The position numbers and the translations under genes were made by a program. From assembly GCA_002686055.1 (NCBI GenBank), contig NYZU01000044.1, positions 1 through 32,613 on the forward strand: DNA of 32,613 bases. Direction: 5' to 3'. This stretch comes from Oceanospirillaceae bacterium (GTDB lineage: Bacteria > Pseudomonadota > Gammaproteobacteria > Pseudomonadales > Balneatricaceae). Below the pieces are notes generated by a model, which was not told the origin of the DNA, did no database searches, and worked only from the letters and a program-made list of their open reading frames with translations. Shown in pieces: positions 18,946 to 26,001 of this stretch. The number at the start of each line of letters is the position of its first letter. Position 1 is the stretch's first letter.

Positions 18946-19425
18946 TCAATTTATTATGTTGTTATCCTTTTTATAAAGATGAAGGCTTCGCCCTTGAACA
19001 TCGTATTTGCCTATACAACTAAAGCCATTATTTAACAACACCCGCTGAGAGCCTATATTTTCAGTCATCACCTGAGCTACAACACTTGCTGTTGCAGGAA
19101 AACCAGGTTGCGATAGCATCTGAGCCAGCGCTCTAGTGGCATAACCTTTACCCCAGTAGTCTTTACCAAGCCAATAACCGACTTCAATCTCGGATTTGGT
19201 ATTAATCCAGTGGGATACACAACCAACGATTTGATCATCAACCTCTATAGCAAAAGGATTTTGAGCTGTATCTATAGAAGTTGCTTGAATCCACTTAATC
19301 GCATCTTGCTTTGAATATGGAAAAGGAATATTTGCTGTCCACTTTGCTATGTCTTTATCATGTAGCAAAGCCATTACCCTTGCTGCATCTTGAAGCCTGA
19401 ACTTTCTTAGTTTCATATCTTTCAT
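18946..19425 (-). CDS. GNAT-family N-acetyltransferase (RimJ/RimL-like)
   Basis: About 159 residues with the acetyltransferase_3 fold. The protein begins KLRKFRLQDAARVMALL. The acetyl-CoA loop region follows the strand EIEVGYWLG and reads DYWGKGYATRALAQM (R/Q-x-x-G-x-A type), and MTENIGSQRVLLNNGF is the usual RimJ-like helix segment. The substrate is unknown and could be a protein N-terminus or a small molecule. The start is uncertain among TTG 19446, ATG 19425 and ATG 19416; the sequence AAAGAT lies just before the last. It converges with the thiolase gene (20 bases apart). Just upstream is a possible broken small gene that ends within the alternative start region. Confidence 0.85.
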   Translation of the reverse strand: MKDMKLRKFRLQDAARVMALLHDKDIAKWTANIPFPYSKQDAIKWIQATSIDTAQNPFAIEVDDQIVGCVSHWINTKSEIEVGYWLGKDYWGKGYATRALAQMLSQPGFPATASVVAQVMTENIGSQRVLLNNGFSCIGKYDVQGRSLHLYKKDNNIIN

Positions 19426-19439
19426 TGATAATAATAAAG

Positions 19440-19654
19440 TTAACAAACCATAAAAGTAATCGGGCCCATCAAAGCACTTACATCATTATTACTGTTAGCA
19501 AGTTCGTCGAAAAACCTATTTTTATATTCAGTGGACAAGTCATAAGGCGAAATAAAATCTGCGTTTTTACCCTTAAATCTTAGTAGTTTTTTGTCATTTT
19601 GCTGGCTTTTAAAGCTGCTATTTCAACTCTCAAAGACGCGACTTTATAGCTAAA
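19440..19654 (-). pseudogene. Possible frameshifted small gene upstream of the GNAT gene
   Basis: Two overlapping minus-strand reading frames look like one protein split by a missing base. The first (19654 down to a stop at 19580) contains VASLRVEIAALKASKMTK. The second (open 19617-19440) continues KKLLRFKGKNADFISPYD and ends FMVC. Adding one A to the run of six A (plus-strand T at 19587-19592) joins them into about 70 residues. The frame ends where the GNAT gene begins. No recognised family and no clear start codon; an alternative is chance open frame in AT-rich DNA or a sequencing error. Confidence 0.3.
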
Positions 19655-19734
19655 TTAATCTCATGATGACTATAGTAAGTGGAATTATTTTTTTAAAACG
19701 AGTATCTTTTAACTATAACTTTATATAGTATAGT
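19639..19734 (+). promoter_or_regulatory. Repeated ACTATA/TATAGT half-sites before the XRE regulator (putative C-box operator)
   Basis: Half-sites are ACTTTATAG (19641-19649), the palindrome GACTATAGT (19668-19676), ACTATA (19712-19717), TATAGT (19724-19729) and TATAGT (19729-19734). The pair ACTATA-N6-TATAGT forms a dyad that ends about 25 bases before the start codon. GACT...AGTC-type boxes are the operators of restriction-modification controller (C) proteins, and the downstream gene encodes a C-protein-sized HTH regulator. TATAGT could also serve as its -10 box, giving autoregulation. Confidence 0.45.
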
Positions 19735-19754
19735 GAAAAATAACAGGTAATTAA

Positions 19755-19961
19755 ATGAAAACTCTTACCCAAAGCTTTGGTAGCCGTGTTAGAGAAATTC
19801 GCACTTCTGCCAATATTACTCAAGAGCAACTGGCCACTATGGCTAATATTGATCGTGGTTATATGGGGCATATAGAACGTGGAACAAAAAGCCCCACTTT
19901 GGATAAGGTAGAACAAATTTCAAATGCGCTAAATATGGAAGTGGTAAATATTTTTAAATAA
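19755..19961 (+). CDS. Small XRE-family HTH regulator, controller (C) protein-like
   Basis: 68-residue, one-domain DNA-binding protein of the lambda-repressor/XRE type. The helix-turn-helix region spans about residues 12-66: FGSRVREIRTSANITQEQLA then ANIDRGYMGHIERGTKSPTLD and a final helix ending VVNIFK. Length and the IERG(T)KSPTL(D)KVEQISNAL pattern resemble restriction-modification controller proteins. AGGT lies about eight bases before the ATG. Repeated ACTATA/TATAGT sites sit just upstream. No restriction endonuclease or methyltransferase gene is nearby, so it is an orphan. It could instead regulate neighbouring polysaccharide genes; this is inference. Confidence 0.85.
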   Translation: MKTLTQSFGSRVREIRTSANITQEQLATMANIDRGYMGHIERGTKSPTLDKVEQISNALNMEVVNIFK

Positions 19962-20109
19962 TCGAATATAAATATTATTACCAATAATATTAGTAAGTTA
20001 TAGATTATAAAGCTAATGGCAATAGTAACAATATATGGAGTTTATAACAAATATAGGTGAAAAGATTCTTTGCAAAAAAACAAAGAAGAAAGACAGTCCA
20101 GCGTGGTGT

Positions 20110-20153
20110 ATCAATCAATTTAGGTATCGACAACCCACCTAAATCTGGTTGAT
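20110..20153 (+). repeat. Leader hairpin (15 base pairs)
   Basis: ATCAATC (20110-20116) pairs with GGTTGAT (20147-20153) and ATTTAGGT (20118-20125) with ACCTAAAT (20137-20144), with a small internal bulge (A against CT) and an 11-base loop. Only CTTTT follows, so it is at best a weak terminator for the XRE gene. It could equally be a stable leader domain of the downstream operon. Confidence 0.65.
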
Positions 20154-20158
20154 CTTTT

Positions 20159-20248
20159 GGGCCCCAGTGAGTCGAACAGCAGTAGCGAGCCCTGTTTTTT
20201 GTTCGGCATAAGCAAAGGTAACTTTGCTTACTCTGGGGCCCCTTTTTT
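20159..20248 (+). terminator. Three-branched intrinsic terminator/leader structure upstream of the polysaccharide genes
   Basis: Closing stem GGGCCCCAG (20159-20167) with CTGGGGCCC (20233-20241), nine pairs. Inside are arm B, CGAACA (20173-20178) with TGTTCG (20200-20205), and arm C, TAAGCAAAG (20209-20217) with CTTTGCTTA (20222-20230), capped by the GNRA-type loop GTAA. After the closing stem and one C come six T (20243-20248). The GC-rich stem plus T run is what an intrinsic terminator looks like. It lies 42 bases before the first gene, after any visible promoter. Confidence 0.7.
20178..20189 (+). promoter_or_regulatory. ops/JUMPstart-like element
   Basis: AGCAGTAGCGAG matches nine of twelve positions of the enterobacterial ops element (GGCGGTAGCGTG, from memory). 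It keeps the GTAGC core, including the G and T that RfaH contacts, and the C:G pair of the small ops hairpin. ops elements lie upstream of polysaccharide operons, pause RNA polymerase and recruit RfaH. Here it sits 101 bases before the first gene of an export operon, inside a loop of the terminator-like structure. Mismatches at positions 1, 4 and 11 keep confidence moderate. Confidence 0.4.
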
Positions 20249-20290
20249 AACATTAAATTATAGTTAATATACTTTACTAGGAGCTGTTCT

Positions 20291-20575
20291 ATGAAAACAT
20301 TTAATATCAGACAGTATCGTAAGATTCCAAAATGGAGTGTGGCTATATTAGCGCTATTAGTCGTTCTAAGTCCGAGCCTATTATTTATCAAACAGCCGGT
20401 ATTTTTTCTGTCCCTGCATCTTGCACAAATAGTAATTATTTTGGGTATCTATTTGCTAATGAACTATTACGGTCTATTTATCTTGTTATCTATATACGGC
20501 CTGTATGTGCTGGGTGTACATACGACTAACATTATTTATCAGCAAAGCCATAAAGCCATAAATAACATGGAATAA
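20291..20575 (+). CDS. Small membrane protein, first gene of the polysaccharide export operon
   Basis: 94 residues with a basic N-terminus (RQYRKIPK) and about three hydrophobic segments (about 14-33, 36-56 and 60-78), ending in a polar tail. No family recognised. An AGGAG ribosome-binding site sits seven bases before the ATG. It lies 30 bases upstream of the large SLBB export gene in the same direction. Position suggests a role in, or at least co-expression with, polysaccharide export. Confidence 0.7.
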   Translation: MKTFNIRQYRKIPKWSVAILALLVVLSPSLLFIKQPVFFLSLHLAQIVIILGIYLLMNYYGLFILLSIYGLYVLGVHTTNIIYQQSHKAINNME

Positions 20576-20605
20576 GCACTGAATAGAAGGCACTTAGGCG
20601 AATAG

Positions 20606-23600
20606 ATGTTTACTTTTAATGTTCAAAAACACGGCTGGTTTATCACACTTATATGTTGTCTTTTATTGCAGGCAACTTATGTGCAAGCTGAAGATCTAAC
20701 GGATGTAAATTTTAAAACAGATATTGATAGCACAGCTGAAGGCAGCTTAACCAGCAATGAAGTAGCCATTGAGCCTAGCGAAAATGTCGCCTCAACTCCA
20801 CTAGAGCCATTTGGCTATTCCCTATTTGAGCAAGAACCCAACACTTTTGCACCAGTAAGTAATATCCCCATACCAAATGAGTATATTGTTGGGCCGGGTG
20901 ATGAAATTAATATATTGCTATTTGGCACAGAAAATTTTGATCTTACCTTAACAGTAAGTCGAGAAGGAGTGGTTAATTTCCCACGAATTGGCCCTATTGC
21001 TGTCTCGGGCTTAACCTTTAAGGAGTTAAAGGAATTACTTAATTCCAGAATATCAGAACAGATAATTGGGGTTAAAGCCAATATTACCCTAGGCGCTCTG
21101 CGCTCTATTCGGGTTTTTGTATTGGGTGATGTTAACCAACCTGGCACTTATACGGTTAGCTCCCTCTCAACCTTAACCAATGCCCTATTTGCCTGTGGCG
21201 GCATTAAGCCCATTGGTACTCTGCGCGATATTGAACTCAAGCGTAATCGTCAAGTCGCCGTGCGCTTCGATTTATATGACCTATTGTTGCGTGGGGATAC
21301 CAGCAAAGATATTAGATTATTACCTGGTGATGTTATTTTTGTAAAACCAGTTGGTAAAACCGTAGGTATTGATGGGGAAGTGCGTCGTCCAGCTATCTAT
21401 GAACTGCGTCCACAGGAGAATGACCTAAGTACACTCCTCAACTACGCTGGCGGTATGTTGCCAACGGCTTACCCCAAAATTTCTCAGATAGAGCGAATTG
21501 GTGACAATGGTCTACGTACGCTTATTGGGGTAGATCTATCAACCAAATCCTCCCTATTAAAATCTGTTAATGACGGCGATATTGTTCGTGTATTTTCTGT
21601 GCTGGATAACATGCCTGACCTTATTAAGGTAACTGGGCATATCCATAGACCTATTAACACCCGCTGGCAACCGGGTCTCCGAGTTCAAGATGTACTTAAA
21701 TCCATGCAGGCACTAAAACCAGGTGCTGACGCAAATTATGTGTTAATCCGTAGGGAGAAAACACCCGGTGGCGATATATCTGTACTGCAAGTGGACCTGC
21801 AAGAGGCCCTCAATAACCCCTTTGGGCCAGCCAATATAGAGTTTGTAGCTCGTGATCACTTAATGGTGTTTGCAAAAGATGAGGACAGGAGCCCTATCAT
21901 TGGCAACTTAATCAATGAACTCAAGCTGCAAGCAGAGTTTGGTCAACCACCAGAGTTGGTAAGCATTGCAGGCAATGTGCGCTTACCTGGAGACTATCCT
22001 TACCAACCAGATATGAGGATTAGTGATCTAGTTAGGGCAGCACTTAACTTGCAGCCAGCAACAGATATGCAATATGGGTTAATTAAACGCTTTAATCAGG
22101 CACAAAACACTTTTGAAGTACTATCTTTTGCCCTTAAAGATCTTCTTTACGCCAAAGACACCGTTGCTGACCTTAAGCTAAAACCAAGTGACGAAGTTTT
22201 TATCTTTGCCATTACCGAAGAGCGCCAGCCGCTAATTGCCAATATCGTTGCTGGTCTAAAAGAACAAGCCAATTTTGACCAACCTGAGCCTGTTGTCATT
22301 ATTGAAGGTAATGTGAAATATCCCGGCGACTATCCTCTGGCTAAAAATATGCGAGTTAGTGATTTGGTGCGGGCAGCGATGGATGTCCTGCCAGAGACAG
22401 ACCGACAATATGCCTTACTGCAACGCTTATCAACAAATAATATAACCAGTGTTTTCCCAGTTGCCTTAAACGATATCTTGTTGGACGAAAACCATACCTC
22501 CAATATTACACTGCGGCCAAGGGATAAGTTATTAATATTTACCAAACATAGCGATCGCCGTATCGCCATTAATGAACTAGTTGATAATCTTAATCGTCAG
22601 GCCAGACTTGGCCAACCCGCCTTGATAGTTAAAATTAATGGCAAGGTAGAGGAACAAGGTGCCTATCCCCTTACACAAGGTATGCGAGTTTCCGATCTTA
22701 TTGTGGCAGCTGGTGGTCTAGCAGAAGCAGCCTATACAATGACTGCCGAAATAACCCGCTATGTTATTGGGCAAAATAGTGAACTAGAAGCTTCTCACCA
22801 AACGATCAATCTCGGCTTAGCCATGGCAGGAGATGTTAGCGAGAATTTATTACTAGAACCCCATGACACAATTACCATAAAGCAGACCCCAGATTGGCAC
22901 AATGATCGCTATATCACTATTTCTGGGGAAGTAAAATTTCCTGGCACTTATCCAATCACCAAAGGCGAAACCCTATCCCAAGTGTTAGCAAGAGCAGGTG
23001 GTCAATCCAAATTAGGTGATATCAATGGGGCTATTTTCTCTCGGAAATCCCTTAGAGAAAATGAGGAAGCGCAAAAGCTACAGCTTATTAAAGAAATGGA
23101 AGAGGATATTGTCAATTTAGAGGCTACTTTTAATTATCCTGTAGACGCTGAGCAGCCTTATGACAGCAAGGACTCGCAAGAACTATTATCTATGAAATGG
23201 GTCCTTAGCCAGGTTAAAAAGACCAGCTCAGTCGGTCGTTTGGTCATTGATTTGCCGGGTATTCTTGCTAAGTCAGAAGCCGATATTATTCTAAAACATG
23301 GTGATATGTTGCATATACCGCAGCATATGCAAGAGATAGCCGTGATGGGTGAAGTAATGAATCCATCTTCAGTACTTTATGCGACTAATACAACATTTGA
23401 TGATTATATTCAGGCCAGCGGTGGCTTAACTAGCAAAGCCGATCAAAGTCGTATCTATGTAGTCAAGGCCAATGGTTCTGTGGTGACTGCCAAAACGCCC
23501 ACTAAACAGCTATTTGGTCAAACCAAACCCAGTGGTCAGCTCGTTATTGAGGCCGGCGATATTATTATGGTGCCCATGGATCTAGAACATGTGTCAGATT

Positions 23601-23683
23601 TGGCTTGGTGGACCGATATAAGCCAAATAACTTATCGCTTTGCTTTGGCAGCTGAATCGCTTAACTCGTTAGGTATTTTTTAG
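20606..23683 (+). CDS. Large multi-SLBB polysaccharide export protein (Wza-related)
   Basis: Outer-membrane/periplasmic polysaccharide export protein, 1025 residues, far longer than Wza (about 380). A signal peptide ends about ...TYVQA/ED, with no lipobox. The Poly_export domain begins about residue 91 (YIVGPGDEINILLFG). About eight SLBB-type beta-grasp repeats follow, near residues 169, 253, 341, 448, 558, 670, 768 and 910. Repeats at 448, 558 and 670 are especially alike: each has Q-P-x2-V then G-x-V-x2-P/Q-G-x-YP and MR(V/I)SDL(V/I). It probably forms or lines a periplasm-spanning conduit with the Wzz-type protein that follows. Which polymer is exported cannot be told: no glycosyltransferases lie in the window. 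Confidence 0.9.
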   Translation: MFTFNVQKHGWFITLICCLLLQATYVQAEDLTDVNFKTDIDSTAEGSLTSNEVAIEPSENVASTPLEPFGYSLFEQEPNTFAPVSNIPIPNEYIVGPGDEINILLFGTENFDLTLTVSREGVVNFPRIGPIAVSGLTFKELKELLNSRISEQIIGVKANITLGALRSIRVFVLGDVNQPGTYTVSSLSTLTNALFACGGIKPIGTLRDIELKRNRQVAVRFDLYDLLLRGDTSKDIRLLPGDVIFVKPVGKTVGIDGEVRRPAIYELRPQENDLSTLLNYAGGMLPTAYPKISQIERIGDNGLRTLIGVDLSTKSSLLKSVNDGDIVRVFSVLDNMPDLIKVTGHIHRPINTRWQPGLRVQDVLKSMQALKPGADANYVLIRREKTPGGDISVLQVDLQEALNNPFGPANIEFVARDHLMVFAKDEDRSPIIGNLINELKLQAEFGQPPELVSIAGNVRLPGDYPYQPDMRISDLVRAALNLQPATDMQYGLIKRFNQAQNTFEVLSFALKDLLYAKDTVADLKLKPSDEVFIFAITEERQPLIANIVAGLKEQANFDQPEPVVIIEGNVKYPGDYPLAKNMRVSDLVRAAMDVLPETDRQYALLQRLSTNNITSVFPVALNDILLDENHTSNITLRPRDKLLIFTKHSDRRIAINELVDNLNRQARLGQPALIVKINGKVEEQGAYPLTQGMRVSDLIVAAGGLAEAAYTMTAEITRYVIGQNSELEASHQTINLGLAMAGDVSENLLLEPHDTITIKQTPDWHNDRYITISGEVKFPGTYPITKGETLSQVLARAGGQSKLGDINGAIFSRKSLRENEEAQKLQLIKEMEEDIVNLEATFNYPVDAEQPYDSKDSQELLSMKWVLSQVKKTSSVGRLVIDLPGILAKSEADIILKHGDMLHIPQHMQEIAVMGEVMNPSSVLYATNTTFDDYIQASGGLTSKADQSRIYVVKANGSVVTAKTPTKQLFGQTKPSGQLVIEAGDIIMVPMDLEHVSDLAWWTDISQITYRFALAAESLNSLGIF

Positions 23684-23722
23684 CCAACTGGCTTATCTAT
23701 AAACTATAAAAGGATTTAAATT

Positions 23723-24658
23723 GTGGCTCAAAATCAAGCAGTAATAAATGACGAAATCGATCTGATTGAGATCTTTCGCTCCCTTTATAAATATAAAGTG
23801 AGTATTATTTTATGTACCTTTATATTTGGTTGTACGGCCTGTATCACAGCGCTAACCACTCCCAAAACCTTTCAGGCCGAGGTATTAATTACCAGTAGCC
23901 AGGGCAATAATGATAGTGACAAGCTATCCTCTTTAGCCAGCCGCTATGCTGGCCTAGCTGCTATTGCTGGTATTAACCTTGTTTCCCATGATACTAATAT
24001 TGAATCATCACTGGCTCTGCTGGAATCACGTAAATTTCTTTTATCCTTAATCAATCAAGAAAATTTAAAGCCGGTTTTATTTCCTGAACGTTGGGATAGT
24101 GATAATGATATGTGGTTCCCCACGGAAGAAGAATTATCCTGCTGTTTGCAAGATTTGTTTGCTGAAGAAGAGGAAAAGCCGGCCGTTAATACCCCAAGCG
24201 ATACCGCCGCTTATCTAAGACTAAAAGGCATGCTCACCGTAGCCACCTTGCAAAAATCTGGCTTAATCAGAGTAACTGTTAAATCAAAAGACCCCTATTT
24301 AGCCGCCAATATGGCCAACCGATTAGTCAGTGGTTTAAATGAATATTTGCGCGATGAAGCCATTGCTGAATCGAAGGCCAATATGCACTATCTGGAACAA
24401 GAGATAAGCAACACATCCTTGGTTGAATTTCAATCGATTCTTTACAAAATGATTGAATCAGAGGCCAGCAATATTATGCTGGCCAAAGTGCAAAAAGAAT
24501 ATGCTTTTAAAGTGATTGATCCTGCCTTTGTCCCCGAAAGCGCTGTGGGCCCTCGCAGTGCCCCCATTACCTCGGTGGGTATCTTAATGGGCTTATTAAT
24601 TGGTTGTACACAAGCCCTTATTCGGATTGCCATCCGCAGCAGATTAAGACCTACTTAA
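23723..24658 (+). CDS. Wzz-family polysaccharide chain-length regulator
   Basis: Polysaccharide co-polymerase of 311 residues. It has an N-terminal membrane helix (about 31-50), a periplasmic helical region, then the Pro-rich FVPESAVGPRSAP segment and a C-terminal membrane helix (about 283-303), the classic Wzz topology. An acidic insert (LFAEEEEKPA) lies about residue 147-156. No tyrosine-kinase domain is attached. Start GTG at 23723 has AAAGGA eight bases upstream. It follows the SLBB protein by 39 bases; the two likely act together across the envelope. Its stop overlaps the stop of the convergent next gene. Confidence 0.88.
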   Translation: MAQNQAVINDEIDLIEIFRSLYKYKVSIILCTFIFGCTACITALTTPKTFQAEVLITSSQGNNDSDKLSSLASRYAGLAAIAGINLVSHDTNIESSLALLESRKFLLSLINQENLKPVLFPERWDSDNDMWFPTEEELSCCLQDLFAEEEEKPAVNTPSDTAAYLRLKGMLTVATLQKSGLIRVTVKSKDPYLAANMANRLVSGLNEYLRDEAIAESKANMHYLEQEISNTSLVEFQSILYKMIESEASNIMLAKVQKEYAFKVIDPAFVPESAVGPRSAPITSVGILMGLLIGCTQALIRIAIRSRLRPT

Positions 24659-24662
24659 AGTA
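24648..24662. repeat. Palindrome at the overlapping convergent stops
   Basis: CCTACTTAAAGTAGG reads the same on both strands except for its central base. It contains the TAA stop of the Wzz gene and the TAA stop of the opposing membrane protein gene, which overlap by four bases. It could form only a short stem and has no T run, so terminator function is uncertain. Confidence 0.5.
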
Positions 24663-25038
24663 GGCCCATTATACAAAAGCCAAGGATGCTACTAACAACA
24701 CTAAACCATAGGGCAATGGCAAGAATTGCCCATTGTCTTTTACGCTCAAATACCTTTGCCAAACACCAAGTAGCCACACCACTAAAAAACAGGATAAGTG
24801 CACCCAAACCCTCAGTAGCGGTAATAGTTTTGAGTGTCCACAAGGCACCAAATAATAATACCCAGCAGCCCATTACAACAAATATATCGTTAGCATGGGG
24901 CTTAGTGACTGGCGCAGATTTTACTGTATCTTGGGCTGGCGAATTAGCAGCCAACTTTGCCTGACGGAATTCATTTATAGCTGTAGGTGAAAAAATACCT
25001 TCTGACACAGCCCACTCAAGATCTTTATTTGAATACAT
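24655..25038 (-). CDS. Small membrane protein with DUF2157-like N-terminus
   Basis: 127 residues. The N-terminal 25 (DLEWAVSEGIFSPTAINEFRQ) resemble the short helical region that opens DUF2157-type membrane proteins. A polar linker with several prolines follows to about residue 48, then three membrane helices (about 51-68, 74-94 and 101-122). Function unknown. A GGAGAAA ribosome-binding site lies just before the ATG. Its 3' end overlaps that of the Wzz gene by four bases. Confidence 0.7.
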   Translation of the reverse strand: MYSNKDLEWAVSEGIFSPTAINEFRQAKLAANSPAQDTVKSAPVTKPHANDIFVVMGCWVLLFGALWTLKTITATEGLGALILFFSGVATWCLAKVFERKRQWAILAIALWFSVVSSILGFCIMGLL

Positions 25039-25349
25039 ATAGTTTCTCCATTGCTTTTCAGCCCTTTAACACTTGGGGCCATTATCTTTTTTGGTGCTTA
25101 TAGCTGCTTAAGCCCTTGGTATATGGGGTTACCATAAGGCAAAAACAGCTATTCGCTACCTTTAGGAGAAAGCTTAGTAGACAATTTTACTATTTACCAA
25201 TTTATTTATAAAAAATAATACTAATAATAAGTAAATATATGTTTTCTCATTAAATCAATAGCTTAGCACATTAAATTAAATGACTGAGTATCGATTTTTA
25301 ACGTAGATTAGCGATCATTATTGTTAACTCACTAACCCTCATTAAGCAT
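25039..25349. other. AT-rich intergenic region
   Basis: 311 bases between two minus-strand genes. It is strongly AT-rich, especially 25185-25260. It should contain the promoter of the DUF2157-like gene. I found no ORF longer than about 17 codons, no clear terminator and no recognisable RNA. Confidence 0.6.
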
Positions 25350-25913
25350 TTAGTAACTAACTGGCACACCAGCGATATAGGGGTGAGCATAAATTACAAC
25401 AGTGAGAATGACTAAACTAATAATAGCGCCCCTGATTTCTCTAAACCAAGCAGGAGGGTCAATCTTAATCCAATCACCATCTCTACGATTTAGCAGCATA
25501 ATCTCCAACACAGCCCAGATACCTAGGCCACCAAACAACAAAACAGAACGACTATCACCGTTTAATAGTAGATGGGCTACAGCCCAAACAATCAAGCCTG
25601 TTAGTTGGGGGTGACGGACAACGCGCTTAATACGGGTTGGGTACATTGATGCACCAAACAGCAAAAACGCTAATACCATTAGGGCAATGGCGAGCAATTT
25701 AAGGCTTTCTGGAGCAACATAAACAGGCATAGGCACCGCACTGCGCCAGCCCAAAACAATCAACACTAGGGCACCAACAACTGTAAGAGCAAAAGTGATC
25801 TTATAAGCATTTGCTCCCATGGAAGTAATGGCTTTCTGTTTTAGGGCTGGGCTCAATGAGGGCATCATGTGGGCTAGTGCCCAAAGTAGGATTCCAGTAA
25901 TCATTAATGTCAT
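25350..25913 (-). CDS. NnrU-family membrane protein
   Basis: 187-residue integral membrane protein with about five to six helices. The family hallmark RHPQLTGLIVWAVAHLLLNGD is present at about residues 98-118 (shown here as RHPQLTGLIVW then AHLLLNGD). NnrU proteins were first described near denitrification genes and resemble isoprenylcysteine methyltransferase-like and MAPEG membrane folds. Their chemistry is not settled. No nitric-oxide or nitrite reductase genes lie nearby. It is last in a loose minus-strand series with the decarboxylase-like, racemase and cupin genes. Confidence 0.85.
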   Translation of the reverse strand: MTLMITGILLWALAHMMPSLSPALKQKAITSMGANAYKITFALTVVGALVLIVLGWRSAVPMPVYVAPESLKLLAIALMVLAFLLFGASMYPTRIKRVVRHPQLTGLIVWAVAHLLLNGDSRSVLLFGGLGIWAVLEIMLLNRRDGDWIKIDPPAWFREIRGAIISLVILTVVIYAHPYIAGVPVSY

Positions 25914-26001
25914 TATTATTTTCCTTTTCTCTCAAATTGACTATTAGGCGACACCAAGGCCATATTTTTGGACTTATCGGCTTACCATCTTGTCACTCAG
26001 T

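Larger units (their letters stand above)
19962..20290. other. AT-rich, highly structured intergenic region before the polysaccharide operon
   Basis: 329 bases without a supported gene. From left to right: AT-only inverted repeat AATATTATT-N3-AATAATATT (19971-19991); hairpin TTCTTTG-N8-CAAAGAA (20066-20087); a 15-pair hairpin (20110-20153); and a three-branched terminator-like structure ending in six T (20159-20248). A long antisense reading frame spans 20005-20391 but overlaps all these structures and the next gene, so I do not accept it. No convincing sigma-70 promoter was found between the terminator and the first operon gene. Confidence 0.7.

Noticed and set aside
20159-20248. Cyclic-di-GMP (GEMM) riboswitch before the polysaccharide genes
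   Set aside because: Lacks the conserved GEMM core blocks and the paired stem arrangement; only GTAGCG is shared with it.
20155-20250. tRNA- or tmRNA-like gene on the minus strand (TTCGACTC near a GGGGCCC stem)
   Set aside because: The bases around TTCGACT do not pair as a T-stem, there is no anticodon or D arm, and no CCA end. The resemblance is limited to a few bases.
19755-20290. Restriction-modification system with the C-like regulator
   Set aside because: No methyltransferase motifs or endonuclease-sized ORF on either strand nearby.
20005-20391. 128-codon minus-strand reading frame across the structured leader
   Set aside because: It is antisense to the hairpins, terminator and start of the 94-residue gene, has no recognisable domain and no good ribosome-binding site. 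The open frame is explained by the inverted repeats.
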